Shown here in pieces: positions 51,017-60,874 of a stretch of DNA of 64,000 bases (positions are counted from its first letter, which is position 1; each line of letters begins with the position of its first letter). Both the position numbers and the translations under genes were made by a program. The stretch covers positions 124,001-188,000 of the forward strand of contig CANQSF010000001.1 in NCBI GenBank assembly GCA_947626345.1, read 5' to 3'. The notes beneath the pieces were generated by a model. It had not been told where the DNA came from. It saw only the letters and a program-made list of their open reading frames with translations, and made no database searches. The DNA is from an uncultured Oscillospiraceae bacterium (lineage in GTDB: Bacteria > Bacillota > Clostridia > Oscillospirales > Oscillospiraceae).

Positions 51017-53221
51017 ATGAAGCGCCGCACTGCACTGATCTTGATATTCGTCTGCGCGCTGTTTGCCGTGCTCGCCTCCTGCATCAACCGCAGCACCGCG
51101 GAGAAGCAGATCGTTCAGGAGGGGAACTATCACACCGTCACCTTCTATAACGGCAGCCTTATCCTGAGCCAGGAGCCGGTCCTGGACGGCGGGAGCATCC
51201 AGAACGTGCCCCAGGGCTATGACGCATGGCGGGACGCCTACGGCGCTTCCGTGGACCCGGCCGTGATCGCGGTCTGGGCGGATATGGACCTGTATGTCCA
51301 GGAGCCGGTGACGCTGGCCGAAGGACATGTGCGCTATCTGACCGGCGCCAACCGGCTGTTCCGGCCGGAGGGCACGGTGAGCCGGGGCCAGGCGGCCGGC
51401 ATCCTGCGCATGCTGACGGACACCGCTGATATGATCGCCCCCCAGGCGGGCAGGACCTTTTCCGACGTGGCGGAGGATGAGCCCTATTATGCCGACATCC
51501 AGGCCGTTGCCGGGCTGGGGCTGATGAGCGGCTACCCGGACGGCACCTTCCGGCCGGAGGAGCCCATCACCCGGGCGGAGCTGCTGGCGGCGCTGTGCCG
51601 GCTGGCCGGCGTGAAGGGCATCCAGGCCAGCGCCTTCCCGGACGTGACGGCGGAGCACTGGTCCCTGGACGTGGTGGCGGCCGCCACCACCGAGGGCTGG
51701 ATCACCGGCTATGAGGACGGTGGCTTCCGCCCCGATCTGCCCGTGACCCGGGCGGAGACGGCGGCGCTGGTGAACCGCGTCCGCGGCCGGACGCCCAACA
51801 AGAACGCCATCGACCTGGCCTGCGAGACCAGTCCCTATATCGACGTGCCCAAGGACCACTGGGCCTTCTATGACATCGTGGATGTGGCCTACTCCAGCGA
51901 CCTGATGGCCTACATCCTGGGCGAGGTGGAGGACGCCCAGCCGGGCTTCGTCATCCTGGGCGACGACATGGTCCACGTGAACGCGGACAAGCGTCTGGAT
52001 TACTTCCAGAAGGGCTTCCACACCATCCAGGACGGCCTGGAGAGCGACGGGGTCTATTTCGTGCCGGAGGACGGCTACTTCGTCCAGCGCAATATGCCCG
52101 GGCTGCAGGAGCTGGACGGGTCCATGTTCTATGTGGAGAAGGCGGACGGGCCCTACAAGTCGGACTTCGATCTGGGCTATCTCCATTTTGGCGAGAACGG
52201 CCGCTATACCTCCGGGGATGAGGTGCTGGACACCTATGTGGACGCGATGCTCCAGAGCATCATCCAGGGAAAGACGGAGAACCTCCTCAACGAGCAGGCG
52301 CTCCGGCAGGCCTTCGACGCCATCTCCAAGACCGACGATTTCGATTATCTGATCCGCAGCACCGGCTGGATCCGCGGCAGCACCAGCTGGGCGCTGGAGT
52401 GCGGCCGGGTGATGTATGAGACCCGGCGGGGCACGTGCTTCTACTGGGCGGCGGCGTTCCTGTACGCGGCCCGGCGGCTGGGCTATCAGGCCTATCCCGT
52501 CTGCGGCGGCGTGGGCACCAACAACCAGCTGCACGCCTGGGTGATGATCGAAGAAGACGGCATCGAATATATCTACGACGTGGAGCTGGACTGGGCATAC
52601 CGCACCGGCGCTCACGGCCGCACCCACATCCGCTACGGGATGGATCTGTTCAAGATGGAGCGGGGCAATGCCAGCGTGTTCTATATCTTCCCCGGGGATA
52701 CATACACTGTGCCCCCGAACGATACGCAGGGCATCCTGGGCGAGGACCCCACGATCATCTGGCCCACGGAGTACGGCTCCTCCGCCATAGTGGTGGTGGA
52801 CGGGGAGAGCATCCCCCTGGATACGACCTGGTCGGAGATGGTGGATGAAAACGGCATCATCACAGGCTATGTCGTGACCGTCACCTATGAGGGCGTGACC
52901 TACTCCAACTTCGTGCCGCTGCCTGCGCCGCCGGTGGAGGAGACGCCCCCGGTGGAGGAGACGCCGCCCGTGGACGTGACGCCCACGCCGCCGGCTGACG
53001 TGACGCCCACGCCCCCGGTAGAGGTGACGCCCACGCCCCCGGCTGACGTGACGGCCACGCCCCCCGTGGAGGCGACGCCGCCGGTGGACCCGACGCCCAC
53101 GCAGCCTCCGGAGCAGACCCAGCAGCCCGCCGAGCCGGTGACGCCCACCACGCCGGTGGACCCCCAGCCAGGGGGATCGGACACCGGGGAAACGGGATCG
53201 ACAGAGGGAGCGGACAACTAA
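51017..53221 (+). CDS. SLH and transglutaminase domain surface protein
   Basis: A 734-residue exported protein. The N-terminus (MKRRTALILIFVCALFAVLASC) ends in the lipobox LASC, so a lipid anchor is possible. Three SLH modules (about 110-300) include FSDVAEDEPYYADIQAVAGL and VSRGQAAGILRML. A transglutaminase-like domain (about 430-570) has a triad of Cys in RGTCFYWAAAF, His in LHAWVMIE and Asp in YDVELDW. The C-terminus has many PPVEETPP/TPTPPADV repeats that could span the wall. I use ATG 51017 behind GGAGA; ATG 51008 is an alternative. Confidence 0.82.
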   Translation: MKRRTALILIFVCALFAVLASCINRSTAEKQIVQEGNYHTVTFYNGSLILSQEPVLDGGSIQNVPQGYDAWRDAYGASVDPAVIAVWADMDLYVQEPVTLAEGHVRYLTGANRLFRPEGTVSRGQAAGILRMLTDTADMIAPQAGRTFSDVAEDEPYYADIQAVAGLGLMSGYPDGTFRPEEPITRAELLAALCRLAGVKGIQASAFPDVTAEHWSLDVVAAATTEGWITGYEDGGFRPDLPVTRAETAALVNRVRGRTPNKNAIDLACETSPYIDVPKDHWAFYDIVDVAYSSDLMAYILGEVEDAQPGFVILGDDMVHVNADKRLDYFQKGFHTIQDGLESDGVYFVPEDGYFVQRNMPGLQELDGSMFYVEKADGPYKSDFDLGYLHFGENGRYTSGDEVLDTYVDAMLQSIIQGKTENLLNEQALRQAFDAISKTDDFDYLIRSTGWIRGSTSWALECGRVMYETRRGTCFYWAAAFLYAARRLGYQAYPVCGGVGTNNQLHAWVMIEEDGIEYIYDVELDWAYRTGAHGRTHIRYGMDLFKMERGNASVFYIFPGDTYTVPPNDTQGILGEDPTIIWPTEYGSSAIVVVDGESIPLDTTWSEMVDENGIITGYVVTVTYEGVTYSNFVPLPAPPVEETPPVEETPPVDVTPTPPADVTPTPPVEVTPTPPADVTATPPVEATPPVDPTPTQPPEQTQQPAEPVTPTTPVDPQPGGSDTGETGSTEGADN

Positions 53222-53227
53222 ATATGC

Positions 53228-53260
53228 ACGCCCGCGGAAAGCCTTGCTCTCCGCGGGCGT
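53228..53260. terminator. Convergent terminator after the SLH gene
   Basis: A perfect 11-bp stem ACGCCCGCGGA (53228-53238) with TCCGCGGGCGT (53250-53260) lies between two convergent genes. Confidence 0.7.
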
Positions 53261-53269
53261 TGGTCCCGT

Positions 53270-53815
53270 TTATGATCCGGCGGCCTGTTCCAGCCAGTCC
53301 AGCAGCGCGTCCGGCTCGTCGAACACGCCCAGGCTCTCCAGGATCCCCGGCAGGAAAAAATCCTCCTGTCGGAGCTTTTGGAGAAAGGCCAGCAGCCCGT
53401 CAAAAAAGCCTGCCGCGTTGTACAGCGCCACCGGGGCGCTGTGCTGGTCCAGGGAGACGAGGGTGACGGCCTCGAACAGCTCGTCCAGCGTCCCCACGCC
53501 CCCCGGCGCGGCGATGAAGGCGTCCGCCCGGGCCACCATGGCCTGCTTGCGCTGGGACATGGTGGCGGTGATGATCTCCTCGTCAGCGTAGGGCACCAGC
53601 ACCCCGGGCCGCTGGAAGAAATCCGGCGCCACGGTGACGATCTTCCCGCCCAGCTCGTGGACGCCCCGGGCGGCGGCGCCCATCATGCCGCTGGCCCCGC
53701 CGCCGAAGACGAGCCCGTGCCCCCGCCGGGCCATGGCCCGGCCCAGCTTTTCCGTCTCCGTGATGTATATGGCCGGCACCGTGTCCCGGGCCGAGCCGAA
53801 CAGACAGATGTCCAT
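53270..53815 (-). CDS. LOG-family protein (TIGR00730-type Rossmann fold)
   Basis: A 181-residue protein with MDICLFGSARD at the start, LVFGGGASGMMGAAARG (about 36-52) and the signature PGGVGTLDELFEA (about 105-117). The family includes cytokinin-5'-monophosphate phosphoribohydrolases; in bacteria like this it may cleave nucleoside monophosphates to base and ribose-5-phosphate. The assay substrate is unknown. It is transcribed away from the M20 peptidase gene. Confidence 0.9.
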   Translation of the reverse strand: MDICLFGSARDTVPAIYITETEKLGRAMARRGHGLVFGGGASGMMGAAARGVHELGGKIVTVAPDFFQRPGVLVPYADEEIITATMSQRKQAMVARADAFIAAPGGVGTLDELFEAVTLVSLDQHSAPVALYNAAGFFDGLLAFLQKLRQEDFFLPGILESLGVFDEPDALLDWLEQAAGS

Positions 53816-53924
53816 GGCGATACCTCGCGACGCTCGTGAAGGATGAGAAAATTATACCAGAGGTAGAAATCTTTTGCAAATGCTGATACAATGAAGGAAA
53901 ACACTGTGTCCGAAAGGAGAACAC

Positions 53925-55337
53925 ATGGAAAAGGATATCCGCATCAGTCAATGGATAGACGACCACCGGGAGGAGCTCATCGAGGATCTGAAGACCCTGT
54001 GCCGTATAGACAGTATGTCCGGCCCGGCCCAGGAGGACGCGCCCTACGGCCCCGGGCCGAAGAGGGCGCTGGACGCGGCGATAGACATGTGCGCCGGCTA
54101 CGGCTTCGCGGTGGCCAACCGGGGCGACCGGGTGATGACCGCGGACATGGGGCCGGAGACGCCGCTGCTGGACATGCTGGCCCATCTGGACGTGGTGGGT
54201 CCCGGCGACGGCTGGGACACCGACCCCTTCCAGCCGGTGGTGAAGCCGGACGGGTATATCTACGGCCGGGGCGTGGCGGACGACAAGGGCGGCGCGATAG
54301 CGGCGCTGTACGCCATGCGGTGCGTGCAGGCGCTGGGACTGCCCCTGAAGGGCCGGTGCCGGCTCATCCTGGGCACCGACGAGGAGAACGGCTCCAGCGA
54401 CGTGGCCTGGTACTACAGCGTGATCAAGCCCGCGCCCCACACCTTCACCCCCGACTCGGACTTCCCCGTGTGCAACGCGGAGAAGGGCTTTTACCGCCTC
54501 AGCTTCAAAAAGACCTGGGCGGCGGAGACGGCCCTGCCCCGGGTGGCGAAGCTGTCCGGCGGGTTCCGGGTGAACGTGGTGCCCGGCCAGGCATACGCGG
54601 TGATCGCGGGGATGGAGGAGAGCGGCCTGCTGGCGGCCGCCGCGCCTCTGGCGGCGGCGCTGGGCGCGTCGGTCCAGACGGAGCGGACGGAGGAGGGCGT
54701 GAAGCTGACCGTCGTCGCCAAGGGCTGCCACGCGGCCATGCCCGAGGGCGGGATCAACGCCAACACGGCCCTGATCCGGGTGCTGTGCGGCCTGCCCCTG
54801 GCGGACTGCGAGAGCACCAGGGCCCTGCACGCGCTGGATGGGCTGCTGCCCCACGGGGACTATGCAGGCAAGGCCCTGGGCATCGCCCAGGCCGACGACG
54901 TGACCGGGCCGCTGACCTGCTCCTTCACCATGATCGAGTTTGCCCCTGACGGGCTGTCGGGGCTGTGCGACTGCCGGGTGCCGGTGTGCGCCACGGAGGC
55001 CAACTGCAAGGCCGTGGCGGACGCGGCCATGACCGCGGCGGGCTTCGTCCCGGCGGGCGAGATGATCCCGCCCCACTACACCCCCGCCGAGGGGGACTTC
55101 ATCAGGATCCTCAACGACAGCTATGAGGCCTACTCCGGCAACAAGGGCGGCTGCTACGCCATGGGCGGCGGCACCTATGTGCACGACGTGCCCGGGGGCG
55201 TGGCCTTCGGCGTGGTCATGCCCGGGGAGGACGTGCGCATGCACGGGGCCAACGAGCGCATCAAGGTGGAGGATCTGCTCACCGCGGCGAAGATATTCGC
55301 CCAGGCGGTGGCGGACCTGTGTGCCTGTGCGGAGTGA
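53925..55337 (+). CDS. M20-family dipeptidase (Sapep/PepV-like)
   Basis: A 470-residue metallopeptidase. The metal ligand His is in LAHLDVVGPGDGWDTDPF (about 86-103), with GRGVADDKGG (about 114-123) and the catalytic/ligand TDEENGSSD (about 150-158). Length and motifs match the PepV group, which splits dipeptides with broad specificity. No signal peptide, so cytoplasmic. ATG 53925 follows AAAGGAG. A clear terminator follows. Confidence 0.93.
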   Translation: MEKDIRISQWIDDHREELIEDLKTLCRIDSMSGPAQEDAPYGPGPKRALDAAIDMCAGYGFAVANRGDRVMTADMGPETPLLDMLAHLDVVGPGDGWDTDPFQPVVKPDGYIYGRGVADDKGGAIAALYAMRCVQALGLPLKGRCRLILGTDEENGSSDVAWYYSVIKPAPHTFTPDSDFPVCNAEKGFYRLSFKKTWAAETALPRVAKLSGGFRVNVVPGQAYAVIAGMEESGLLAAAAPLAAALGASVQTERTEEGVKLTVVAKGCHAAMPEGGINANTALIRVLCGLPLADCESTRALHALDGLLPHGDYAGKALGIAQADDVTGPLTCSFTMIEFAPDGLSGLCDCRVPVCATEANCKAVADAAMTAAGFVPAGEMIPPHYTPAEGDFIRILNDSYEAYSGNKGGCYAMGGGTYVHDVPGGVAFGVVMPGEDVRMHGANERIKVEDLLTAAKIFAQAVADLCACAE

Positions 55338-55380
55338 CTGCACCGGCAAGCAAAGCGAACTGAAAAAGACAACGGAAAAA

Positions 55381-55409
55381 CGGCGTGACCAAAATGGTCA
55401 CGCCGCTTT
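55381..55409 (+). terminator. Terminator after the M20 peptidase gene
   Basis: A perfect 11-bp stem CGGCGTGACCA (55381-55391) with TGGTCACGCCG (55395-55405) around AAA, followed by CTTT. Confidence 0.75.
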
Positions 55410-55441
55410 CAGCATGATATGAAGCGCTTGCCGGGCCGGGG

Positions 55442-55690
55442 CTATTTCTGCAGATACGAGGAGACCAGCTCCTGGAGCAGGTCGTCCCGGTCCAGGCGGG
55501 TGATCAGGGCCCGGGCGTTGTTGTAGTTGGTGATGTAGGTGGGATCTTCAGAGAGGATATAGCCCACGATCTGGTTGATGGGGTTATAGCCCTTCACCAA
55601 AAGAGCGCTGTAAACGCTGGACATGATCTCCCGTATCTCGGCGCTGTGGTCCAGGACCTTGAATTTGCGGGTGGATTCCTCCAATTTCAT
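55442..55690 (-). CDS. ireB: IreB-family regulatory phosphoprotein
   Basis: An 82-residue UPF0297 protein. KGYNPINQIVGYILSEDPTY (33-52) and ITNYNNARALITRLDRDDLL are family-defining. In Enterococcus, IreB is a substrate of the Ser/Thr kinase IreK and affects cephalosporin resistance. The usual neighbours ruvX and alaS are not present here. The start is ATG 55690 behind AGGAGGGG. Confidence 0.95.
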   Translation of the reverse strand: MKLEESTRKFKVLDHSAEIREIMSSVYSALLVKGYNPINQIVGYILSEDPTYITNYNNARALITRLDRDDLLQELVSSYLQK

Positions 55691-55781
55691 CCCCTCCTAT
55701 CTTGTGTGTCATCGTTCCGCAACTTCAGTATAGCACATTTGTGCCAGAGAAGATATTACAAAAGTATTAAGATTTTTATCG

Positions 55782-58160
55782 TCAGCGGATGGACGCGCCG
55801 TGCTCCGCCGCCAGGGCCGCCAGGATGGCGTTCATGGTCTCGGCGGTGTGCTCCTCGGTGAGGGTCTGGTCCGCGGCCCGCAGGGTCAGGGAGAAGGCCA
55901 CGCTCTTGCACCCGTCGGGGATGGGGGTGCCGGTGTACACGTCGAACAGCTCCACCTTCTCCAGATAGGGCTTGCCGGCGGCCTGGATGGTGGCCACCAG
56001 GGCGGCCACGGGGATGTCCCGGCGGCAGACCAGGGCGATATCCCGGCTGACGGCGGGAAACCGGGGCAGGGCGGTGAAGGTCCGCTCCGGGCCCTGGTGG
56101 GCAGCCATGGCCTCCATGCTCAGCTGGGCGTAGAAGCTGCCGTGGTCCAGACCGTAGCTGTCGCACACGGTGGGGTGGACCTGGCCGATGATGCCGATGG
56201 CCTCGCCGCCGGCAGTGATCTTCGCGCAGCGGCCGGGGTGGAAGGCGGCCTCGCCGGTCTCGGCGGTGAAGGAGACGTCCTGCACCCGCATATCCCGCAA
56301 GATGGCCTCCACACAGCCCTTCAGCTGGAAGAAGCCGGCATCGCCGCCGTATTCGCCCAGCGTAAGCCACGTCTTCTCGTCGGCCAGCGGGCTGTCGGCC
56401 AGGGGGTGGAACACCTTGGCCCGCTCGTACAGCCGCACGGAGGCGTTGCGCCGGGCGGCGTTGGTGGCCATCACCTCCAGCATGGAGGGCATGGCCGTGG
56501 TGCGCATCACGCTCCGGTCCTCGCCCAGGGGATTCTGGATGATGAGGGCCTGGCGCAGGGGGGAGTCCGCCGGCAGGCGGATCTTGTCCCAGGCGCTCTT
56601 GCTGCCGAAGGAGTAGGTGAGGATCTCGTTGAAGCCCATGGCCTGGCACAGGCTGTTGAGCCGGTTGGTGAGCTTCTGCTTTTCGTTCCAGCCGCCCTGG
56701 GCGGTCTTGCCCCGGATCATGGTGGACTCCACGGTGTCATAGCCGTAGAACCGGGCCACCTCCTCGGCGATGTCGGAGTAGTGCTCGATGTCGCTGCGCC
56801 AGGAGGGGACGTGGATGGTGTCGCCGGTGACGGTGAAGTCCAGCTTCTCCAGCACCTTGACCATATGATCCCGGCTGATGTCCGTGCCCAGCAGGGCGTT
56901 GACCTTGGCCGGCTCCAGCTTCACGGTCTTCTCCACATATGGCTTGGCCACCACGTCGATCATGCCGTCGATCACCTCGCCGGCGCCCAGCAGCTCCACC
57001 AGCTGGCAGGCCCGCTCCACGGCGGGGATGGTCCCCTCCGGGTCCAGGCCCTTTTCAAACTTGCCGGAGGCGTCGGTGCGCATGCCCAGGGCGATGGCGG
57101 TCTTGCGCACGGAGGTGCCGTTGAAGTTGGCCGACTCGAACACGATGGTGCGGGTGTCGTCCACGATCTCAGAGTTGCCGCCGCCCATGACGCCGGCCAC
57201 GGCGATGGGCTTGGTCTCGTCGGCGATGACGAGCATGTTGGGCGTGAGATGGCGGTCGTTGCCGTCCAGGGTGGTGAGGGTCTCCCCGGGGGCGGCCCGG
57301 CGGACGATGATCTCGTTGCCGCCCACGCAGCTGTAGTCGAAGGCGTGCATGGGCTGGCCGTATTCCTGCATCACGTAGTTGGTGATGTCCACGATATTGT
57401 TGATGGGCCGGATGCCGCTGGCCCGCAGCCGCCGGCGCAGCCAGGCGGGGGAGGGCTCGATCCGGACGTTCTTCACCATCCGGGCGGTGTAGCGGGGGCA
57501 CAGCTCCGGCTCGTCGATGCGGATGGAGAGGTACCGGGCGATGTCGTCGCCGGAGCCCTTCACCTGGGGCTGGGGGATGGTGAGCGGTGCGCCGAAAGTG
57601 GCGGCCGCCTCCCGGGCCAGGCCGATGACGCTCAGGCAGTCGGGCCGGTTGTTGGTGATCTCGAACTCCACCACGCTGTCGCCCAGGCCCAGGACCTTCA
57701 GGATGTCGTCCCCGGGCGCGCAGGGCTCCTGCATGATGAAAATGCCGTTCTCGATGGCGTAGGGGTAGTCGTGGGTGTCCAGGCCCAGCTCCGCCAGGGA
57801 GCAGAGCATGCCCTCGCTCATCACGCCCCGGAGCTTGCTGGTGCGGATCTCCACGCCGCCGGGCAGCTTGGCCCCGTCCAGGGCCACGGGCACCATGTCG
57901 CCCACGGACACGTTCTGTGCGCCGGTGACGATGGTGAGGATGTGGTCCTGGCCCGCGTCCACCTGGCAGACGAACATGTGGTCGGAGTCGGGGTGCCGCT
58001 CCATGGCGGTGACGCGCCCGGCCACCACATTCTCGATGCCTGCGCCGGTGACGGTGAGGCCCTCCACCTTGGACCCGGACATGGTCATGCCGTCGCAGAA
58101 TTCCTTATCGGAGACGGTGATCTTGGTATAATCATTCAGCCATTCTCTGGAAAGATCCAT
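55782..58160 (-). CDS. pheT: Phenylalanyl-tRNA synthetase beta subunit
   Basis: A 792-residue beta subunit with tRNA-binding OB fold (about 40-150, VVAGRVTAMERHPDSDHMFV), the B3/B4 editing domain (about 205-390), the B5 domain and the C-terminal anticodon-binding fold. FELTNNRPDC appears as FEITNNRPDC. It follows pheS by 15 bases on the same strand. The ribosome site AGGAGGG lies just upstream. Confidence 0.97.
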   Translation of the reverse strand: MDLSREWLNDYTKITVSDKEFCDGMTMSGSKVEGLTVTGAGIENVVAGRVTAMERHPDSDHMFVCQVDAGQDHILTIVTGAQNVSVGDMVPVALDGAKLPGGVEIRTSKLRGVMSEGMLCSLAELGLDTHDYPYAIENGIFIMQEPCAPGDDILKVLGLGDSVVEFEITNNRPDCLSVIGLAREAAATFGAPLTIPQPQVKGSGDDIARYLSIRIDEPELCPRYTARMVKNVRIEPSPAWLRRRLRASGIRPINNIVDITNYVMQEYGQPMHAFDYSCVGGNEIIVRRAAPGETLTTLDGNDRHLTPNMLVIADETKPIAVAGVMGGGNSEIVDDTRTIVFESANFNGTSVRKTAIALGMRTDASGKFEKGLDPEGTIPAVERACQLVELLGAGEVIDGMIDVVAKPYVEKTVKLEPAKVNALLGTDISRDHMVKVLEKLDFTVTGDTIHVPSWRSDIEHYSDIAEEVARFYGYDTVESTMIRGKTAQGGWNEKQKLTNRLNSLCQAMGFNEILTYSFGSKSAWDKIRLPADSPLRQALIIQNPLGEDRSVMRTTAMPSMLEVMATNAARRNASVRLYERAKVFHPLADSPLADEKTWLTLGEYGGDAGFFQLKGCVEAILRDMRVQDVSFTAETGEAAFHPGRCAKITAGGEAIGIIGQVHPTVCDSYGLDHGSFYAQLSMEAMAAHQGPERTFTALPRFPAVSRDIALVCRRDIPVAALVATIQAAGKPYLEKVELFDVYTGTPIPDGCKSVAFSLTLRAADQTLTEEHTAETMNAILAALAAEHGASIR

Positions 58161-58175
58161 TTTCCTGCCCTCCTA

Positions 58176-59201
58176 TCAGAACTGCTCCAGGAACCGGACG
58201 TCGTTCTCGAAGAGCAGACGCAGGTCGCTGATGTTGAAGCGGAACATGGCCAGCCGGTCGGAGCCGAAGCCGAAGGCGAAGCCGGAGTATTTGTCGGTGT
58301 CGATGCCGCAGCCTTCCAGCACCTTGGGGTGGACCATGCCGCCGCCGAGAAGCTCCACCCAGCCCTCGCCCTTGCAGACGGGGCAGCCCGCGCCGTGGCA
58401 CTTGAAGCACTCCACGTCCATCTCGCAGCTGGGCTCGGTGAAGGGGAAGTGATGGGGGCGGAAGCGGGTGCGCAGGTCATTGCCGTACAGCCGGTGCACC
58501 AGCTCGTTCAGGGTGCCCTTCAGATCGCCGAAGGTGATGCCCTCGTCCACTACAAGACCCTCGATCTGGTGGAACATGGGGCTGTGGGTGGCGTCCACCT
58601 CGTCCTTGCGGTATACCCGGCCCGGGGCGATGATGCGGATGGGCAGGGGGTGGGTCTCCATCACGTGGATCTGGACAGGGCTGGTCTGTGTGCGCAGCAG
58701 CACCTGATCGTCGTCGTCAAAATAGAAGGTGTCCTGCCGGTCCCGGGCGGGGTGGCCCTCGGCGGTGTTCAGCTTGTCGAAGTTGTAGCTGGCTAGCTCC
58801 ACCTCCGGCCCCTCGGCGATGGTGAAGCCCATGCCGATGGCGATCTCGGAAAATTCGTCGATGACTCGGTTCAGGGGGTGAGGCCGGCCCAGCGCCACGG
58901 GGGTTCCGGGGATGGTCACATCCTCCTGCTCGGCGGCCAGACGGGCCTGCAGCGCCTTCTCGCTCAGGGCGCTGCGCCCCTCCTCCAGGGCGGCTGTCAG
59001 TTCCTCCCGGATGGAGTTGGCCAGCTGGCCCATACGGGGCCGCTCCTCGGCGGAGAGCCCGCCCATCTGCTTGAGGACGGCGGTCAGCTCGCCCTTCTTG
59101 CCCAGATACTTCACACGCACGGCATCCAGATCCTCCAGGGTGCCGGCGTCGCGGATGGCCTGCAGGGACTGTTCCCGCAGCTGCCGCAGCTTTTGTTCCA
59201 T
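58176..59201 (-). CDS. pheS: Phenylalanyl-tRNA synthetase alpha subunit
   Basis: A 341-residue catalytic subunit. An N-terminal coiled coil (1-85, with KYLGKKGELTAVLKQMGGL) is followed by the class II core with HPLNRVIDEFSEIAIGMGF, motif 2 GRVYRKDEVDATHSPMFHQ and motif 3 GFAFGFGSDRLAMF. The F.CHGAGCPVCKGEG segment is the usual cysteine-rich loop. The leader is only about 50 bases, so there is no room for a T-box. Confidence 0.97.
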   Translation of the reverse strand: MEQKLRQLREQSLQAIRDAGTLEDLDAVRVKYLGKKGELTAVLKQMGGLSAEERPRMGQLANSIREELTAALEEGRSALSEKALQARLAAEQEDVTIPGTPVALGRPHPLNRVIDEFSEIAIGMGFTIAEGPEVELASYNFDKLNTAEGHPARDRQDTFYFDDDDQVLLRTQTSPVQIHVMETHPLPIRIIAPGRVYRKDEVDATHSPMFHQIEGLVVDEGITFGDLKGTLNELVHRLYGNDLRTRFRPHHFPFTEPSCEMDVECFKCHGAGCPVCKGEGWVELLGGGMVHPKVLEGCGIDTDKYSGFAFGFGSDRLAMFRFNISDLRLLFENDVRFLEQF

Positions 59202-59260
59202 AGGTGTCCCGCTCCTTGCTCATGTGATGATACGAAAGAAAAAATCAACGCTAAACTTAT

Positions 59261-59289
59261 TTTATAACACAATATTCCATATTTAGCAA
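59261..59289 (-). promoter_or_regulatory. Promoter of pheST
   Basis: On the minus strand, TTGCTA (59284-59289), a 17-bp spacer and TATAAA (59261-59266). Confidence 0.65.
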
Positions 59290-59295
59290 CTATAA

Positions 59296-59324
59296 TTGAA
59301 ATCGACGGGGTTTTCCCGTATAAT
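59296..59324 (+). promoter_or_regulatory. Promoter of nnr
   Basis: TTGAAA at 59296-59301, a 17-bp spacer and TATAAT at 59319-59324, back to back with the pheST promoter. Confidence 0.8.
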
Positions 59325-59346
59325 GTACGTAGGAAGGGTGATGACC

Positions 59347-60870
59347 ATGGAGCTTTCCAACAGCGCGAACATGGCGCTGGCGGATCGGACCGCCATCGAA
59401 GAGCATGGGATCGGGTCCCTGGACCTGATGGAGAGAGCGGCCGCGGCGCTGGCGGATGCGGCGGAGGAGCTGGCGGGCCGGGAGCGGTCTGCGGCGGTGT
59501 TCTGCGGCGCCGGCAACAACGGCGGCGACGGCGTGGCCGCGGCCCGTATCCTGCTGGAGCAGGGCTTTTCCGTGCGGGCGTTTTTGGTGGGCCGCCGGGA
59601 GAAAATGACCGCCGACGCGCGTGCCATGGAGGAGAAGCTCCAGGCCGCCGGCGGCGCGCTGGAGGATTTCCACCCGGAGGACGACGCCGTCCGCGCCTGG
59701 ACGGAGCGGGCCGGCGTGGTGGTGGACGCGCTGTTCGGCGTGGGACTGTCCCGGCCGCTGGCGGGCGATGCGCTGGCGGCGGTGACGCTCATCAACGGCA
59801 GCCGGCGGCCCGTGGCGGCGGCGGATATCCCCAGCGGCGTGGCCGCCGACACCGGCGCGATCCTGGGCGGCGCTGTCCGGGCGGACGTGACCGTCACCTT
59901 CTCCATGGCCAAGCCCGGCCACTTCATCGAGCCCGGGTGCGTGATGACGGGCGCGCTGCGGGTGGCGGATATCGGCATCCCGGCGGCGCTGCTGGCGGAG
60001 GCGGGCTGCGGGATCTACGCCATCCACGGGGAGGACCTGGCTCTGCCCAAGCGGAAGGCCCTGTCCCACAAGGGCGATTACGGAAAGCTCCTCATCCTGG
60101 CGGGCAGCGTGGGCTATACCGGGGCGGCGGCCCTCAGCGCGGCGGCGGCCGTGCGGGCCGGCGCGGGACTGGTCTATCTGGGCGTGCCGGCGGATATATA
60201 TGAGATAGAGGCGGTCAAGGCGACGGAGGCCATGGCCTTCCCCCTGCGGTGCAACGACCGGGGCCGTCTGGCGAAGGGCGCGCTGCCGGTGATCCGGGAG
60301 CGGCTCAACGCCTGCGGCGTGACGGTGCTGGGCCCCGGCCTGGGCCGGGACCGGGACACGGCGGCGGTGACGGCGGAGGTGCTGCGCCGGGCCAGGGGGC
60401 CAGTGGTGCTGGACGCGGGCGCCCTGTGGGCCGTGGGGAGGGATCTGGCGCTGCTGGACCGGTGCGCCGGGCCGGTGGTGCTCACCCCACACGAGGGGGA
60501 GTTCGCCCGGCTGCTGGGCCGGCCAGTGGAGGACCGGCTGCTGGACAGCCTCAGCTTCGCCCGGGCCTATGACTGCGCCGTGGTGCTCAAGGGCCACCGG
60601 ACCATCTGTGCCTTCCCTGACGGCAAGGCGTACATCATCGACGCCGGGAACCCCGGCATGGCCTCCGGCGGCACGGGGGACGTGCTGGCGGGCGTGATCG
60701 GCGCGCTGCTGGGGCAGCTGAAGCCCCGGCGGGCGGTGGTGACGGCCTGCTGGATCCACGCCCGGGCCGGGGATCTGGCGGCGGAGAGATACGGCGAATA
60801 CGCCCTGCGGGCCGGCGACATCATCGAGAGACTGCCCCAGGCGGAGATGGAGATCACCCGGGAGCGATAA
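59347..60870 (+). CDS. nnr: Bifunctional NAD(P)H-hydrate repair enzyme
   Basis: A 507-residue fusion of NAD(P)HX epimerase (about 1-205, with VFCGAGNNGGDGVAAARIL and DALFGVGLSRPLAG) and ADP/ATP-dependent NAD(P)HX dehydratase (about 215-500, with KGDYGKLLILAGSVGYTGAA and AGNPGMASGGTGDVLAGVIG). It repairs hydrated nicotinamide cofactors. ATG 59347 sits 4 bases after GGTGAT, matching the 16S tail; an ATG two codons earlier overlaps that site. It has its own promoter. Confidence 0.94.
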   Translation: MELSNSANMALADRTAIEEHGIGSLDLMERAAAALADAAEELAGRERSAAVFCGAGNNGGDGVAAARILLEQGFSVRAFLVGRREKMTADARAMEEKLQAAGGALEDFHPEDDAVRAWTERAGVVVDALFGVGLSRPLAGDALAAVTLINGSRRPVAAADIPSGVAADTGAILGGAVRADVTVTFSMAKPGHFIEPGCVMTGALRVADIGIPAALLAEAGCGIYAIHGEDLALPKRKALSHKGDYGKLLILAGSVGYTGAAALSAAAAVRAGAGLVYLGVPADIYEIEAVKATEAMAFPLRCNDRGRLAKGALPVIRERLNACGVTVLGPGLGRDRDTAAVTAEVLRRARGPVVLDAGALWAVGRDLALLDRCAGPVVLTPHEGEFARLLGRPVEDRLLDSLSFARAYDCAVVLKGHRTICAFPDGKAYIIDAGNPGMASGGTGDVLAGVIGALLGQLKPRRAVVTACWIHARAGDLAAERYGEYALRAGDIIERLPQAEMEITRER

Positions 60871-60874
60871 AAAA

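Noticed and set aside
59202..59260. T-box riboswitch ahead of pheST
   Set aside because: The predicted leader is only about 50 bases and lacks the T-box sequence and specifier stem.
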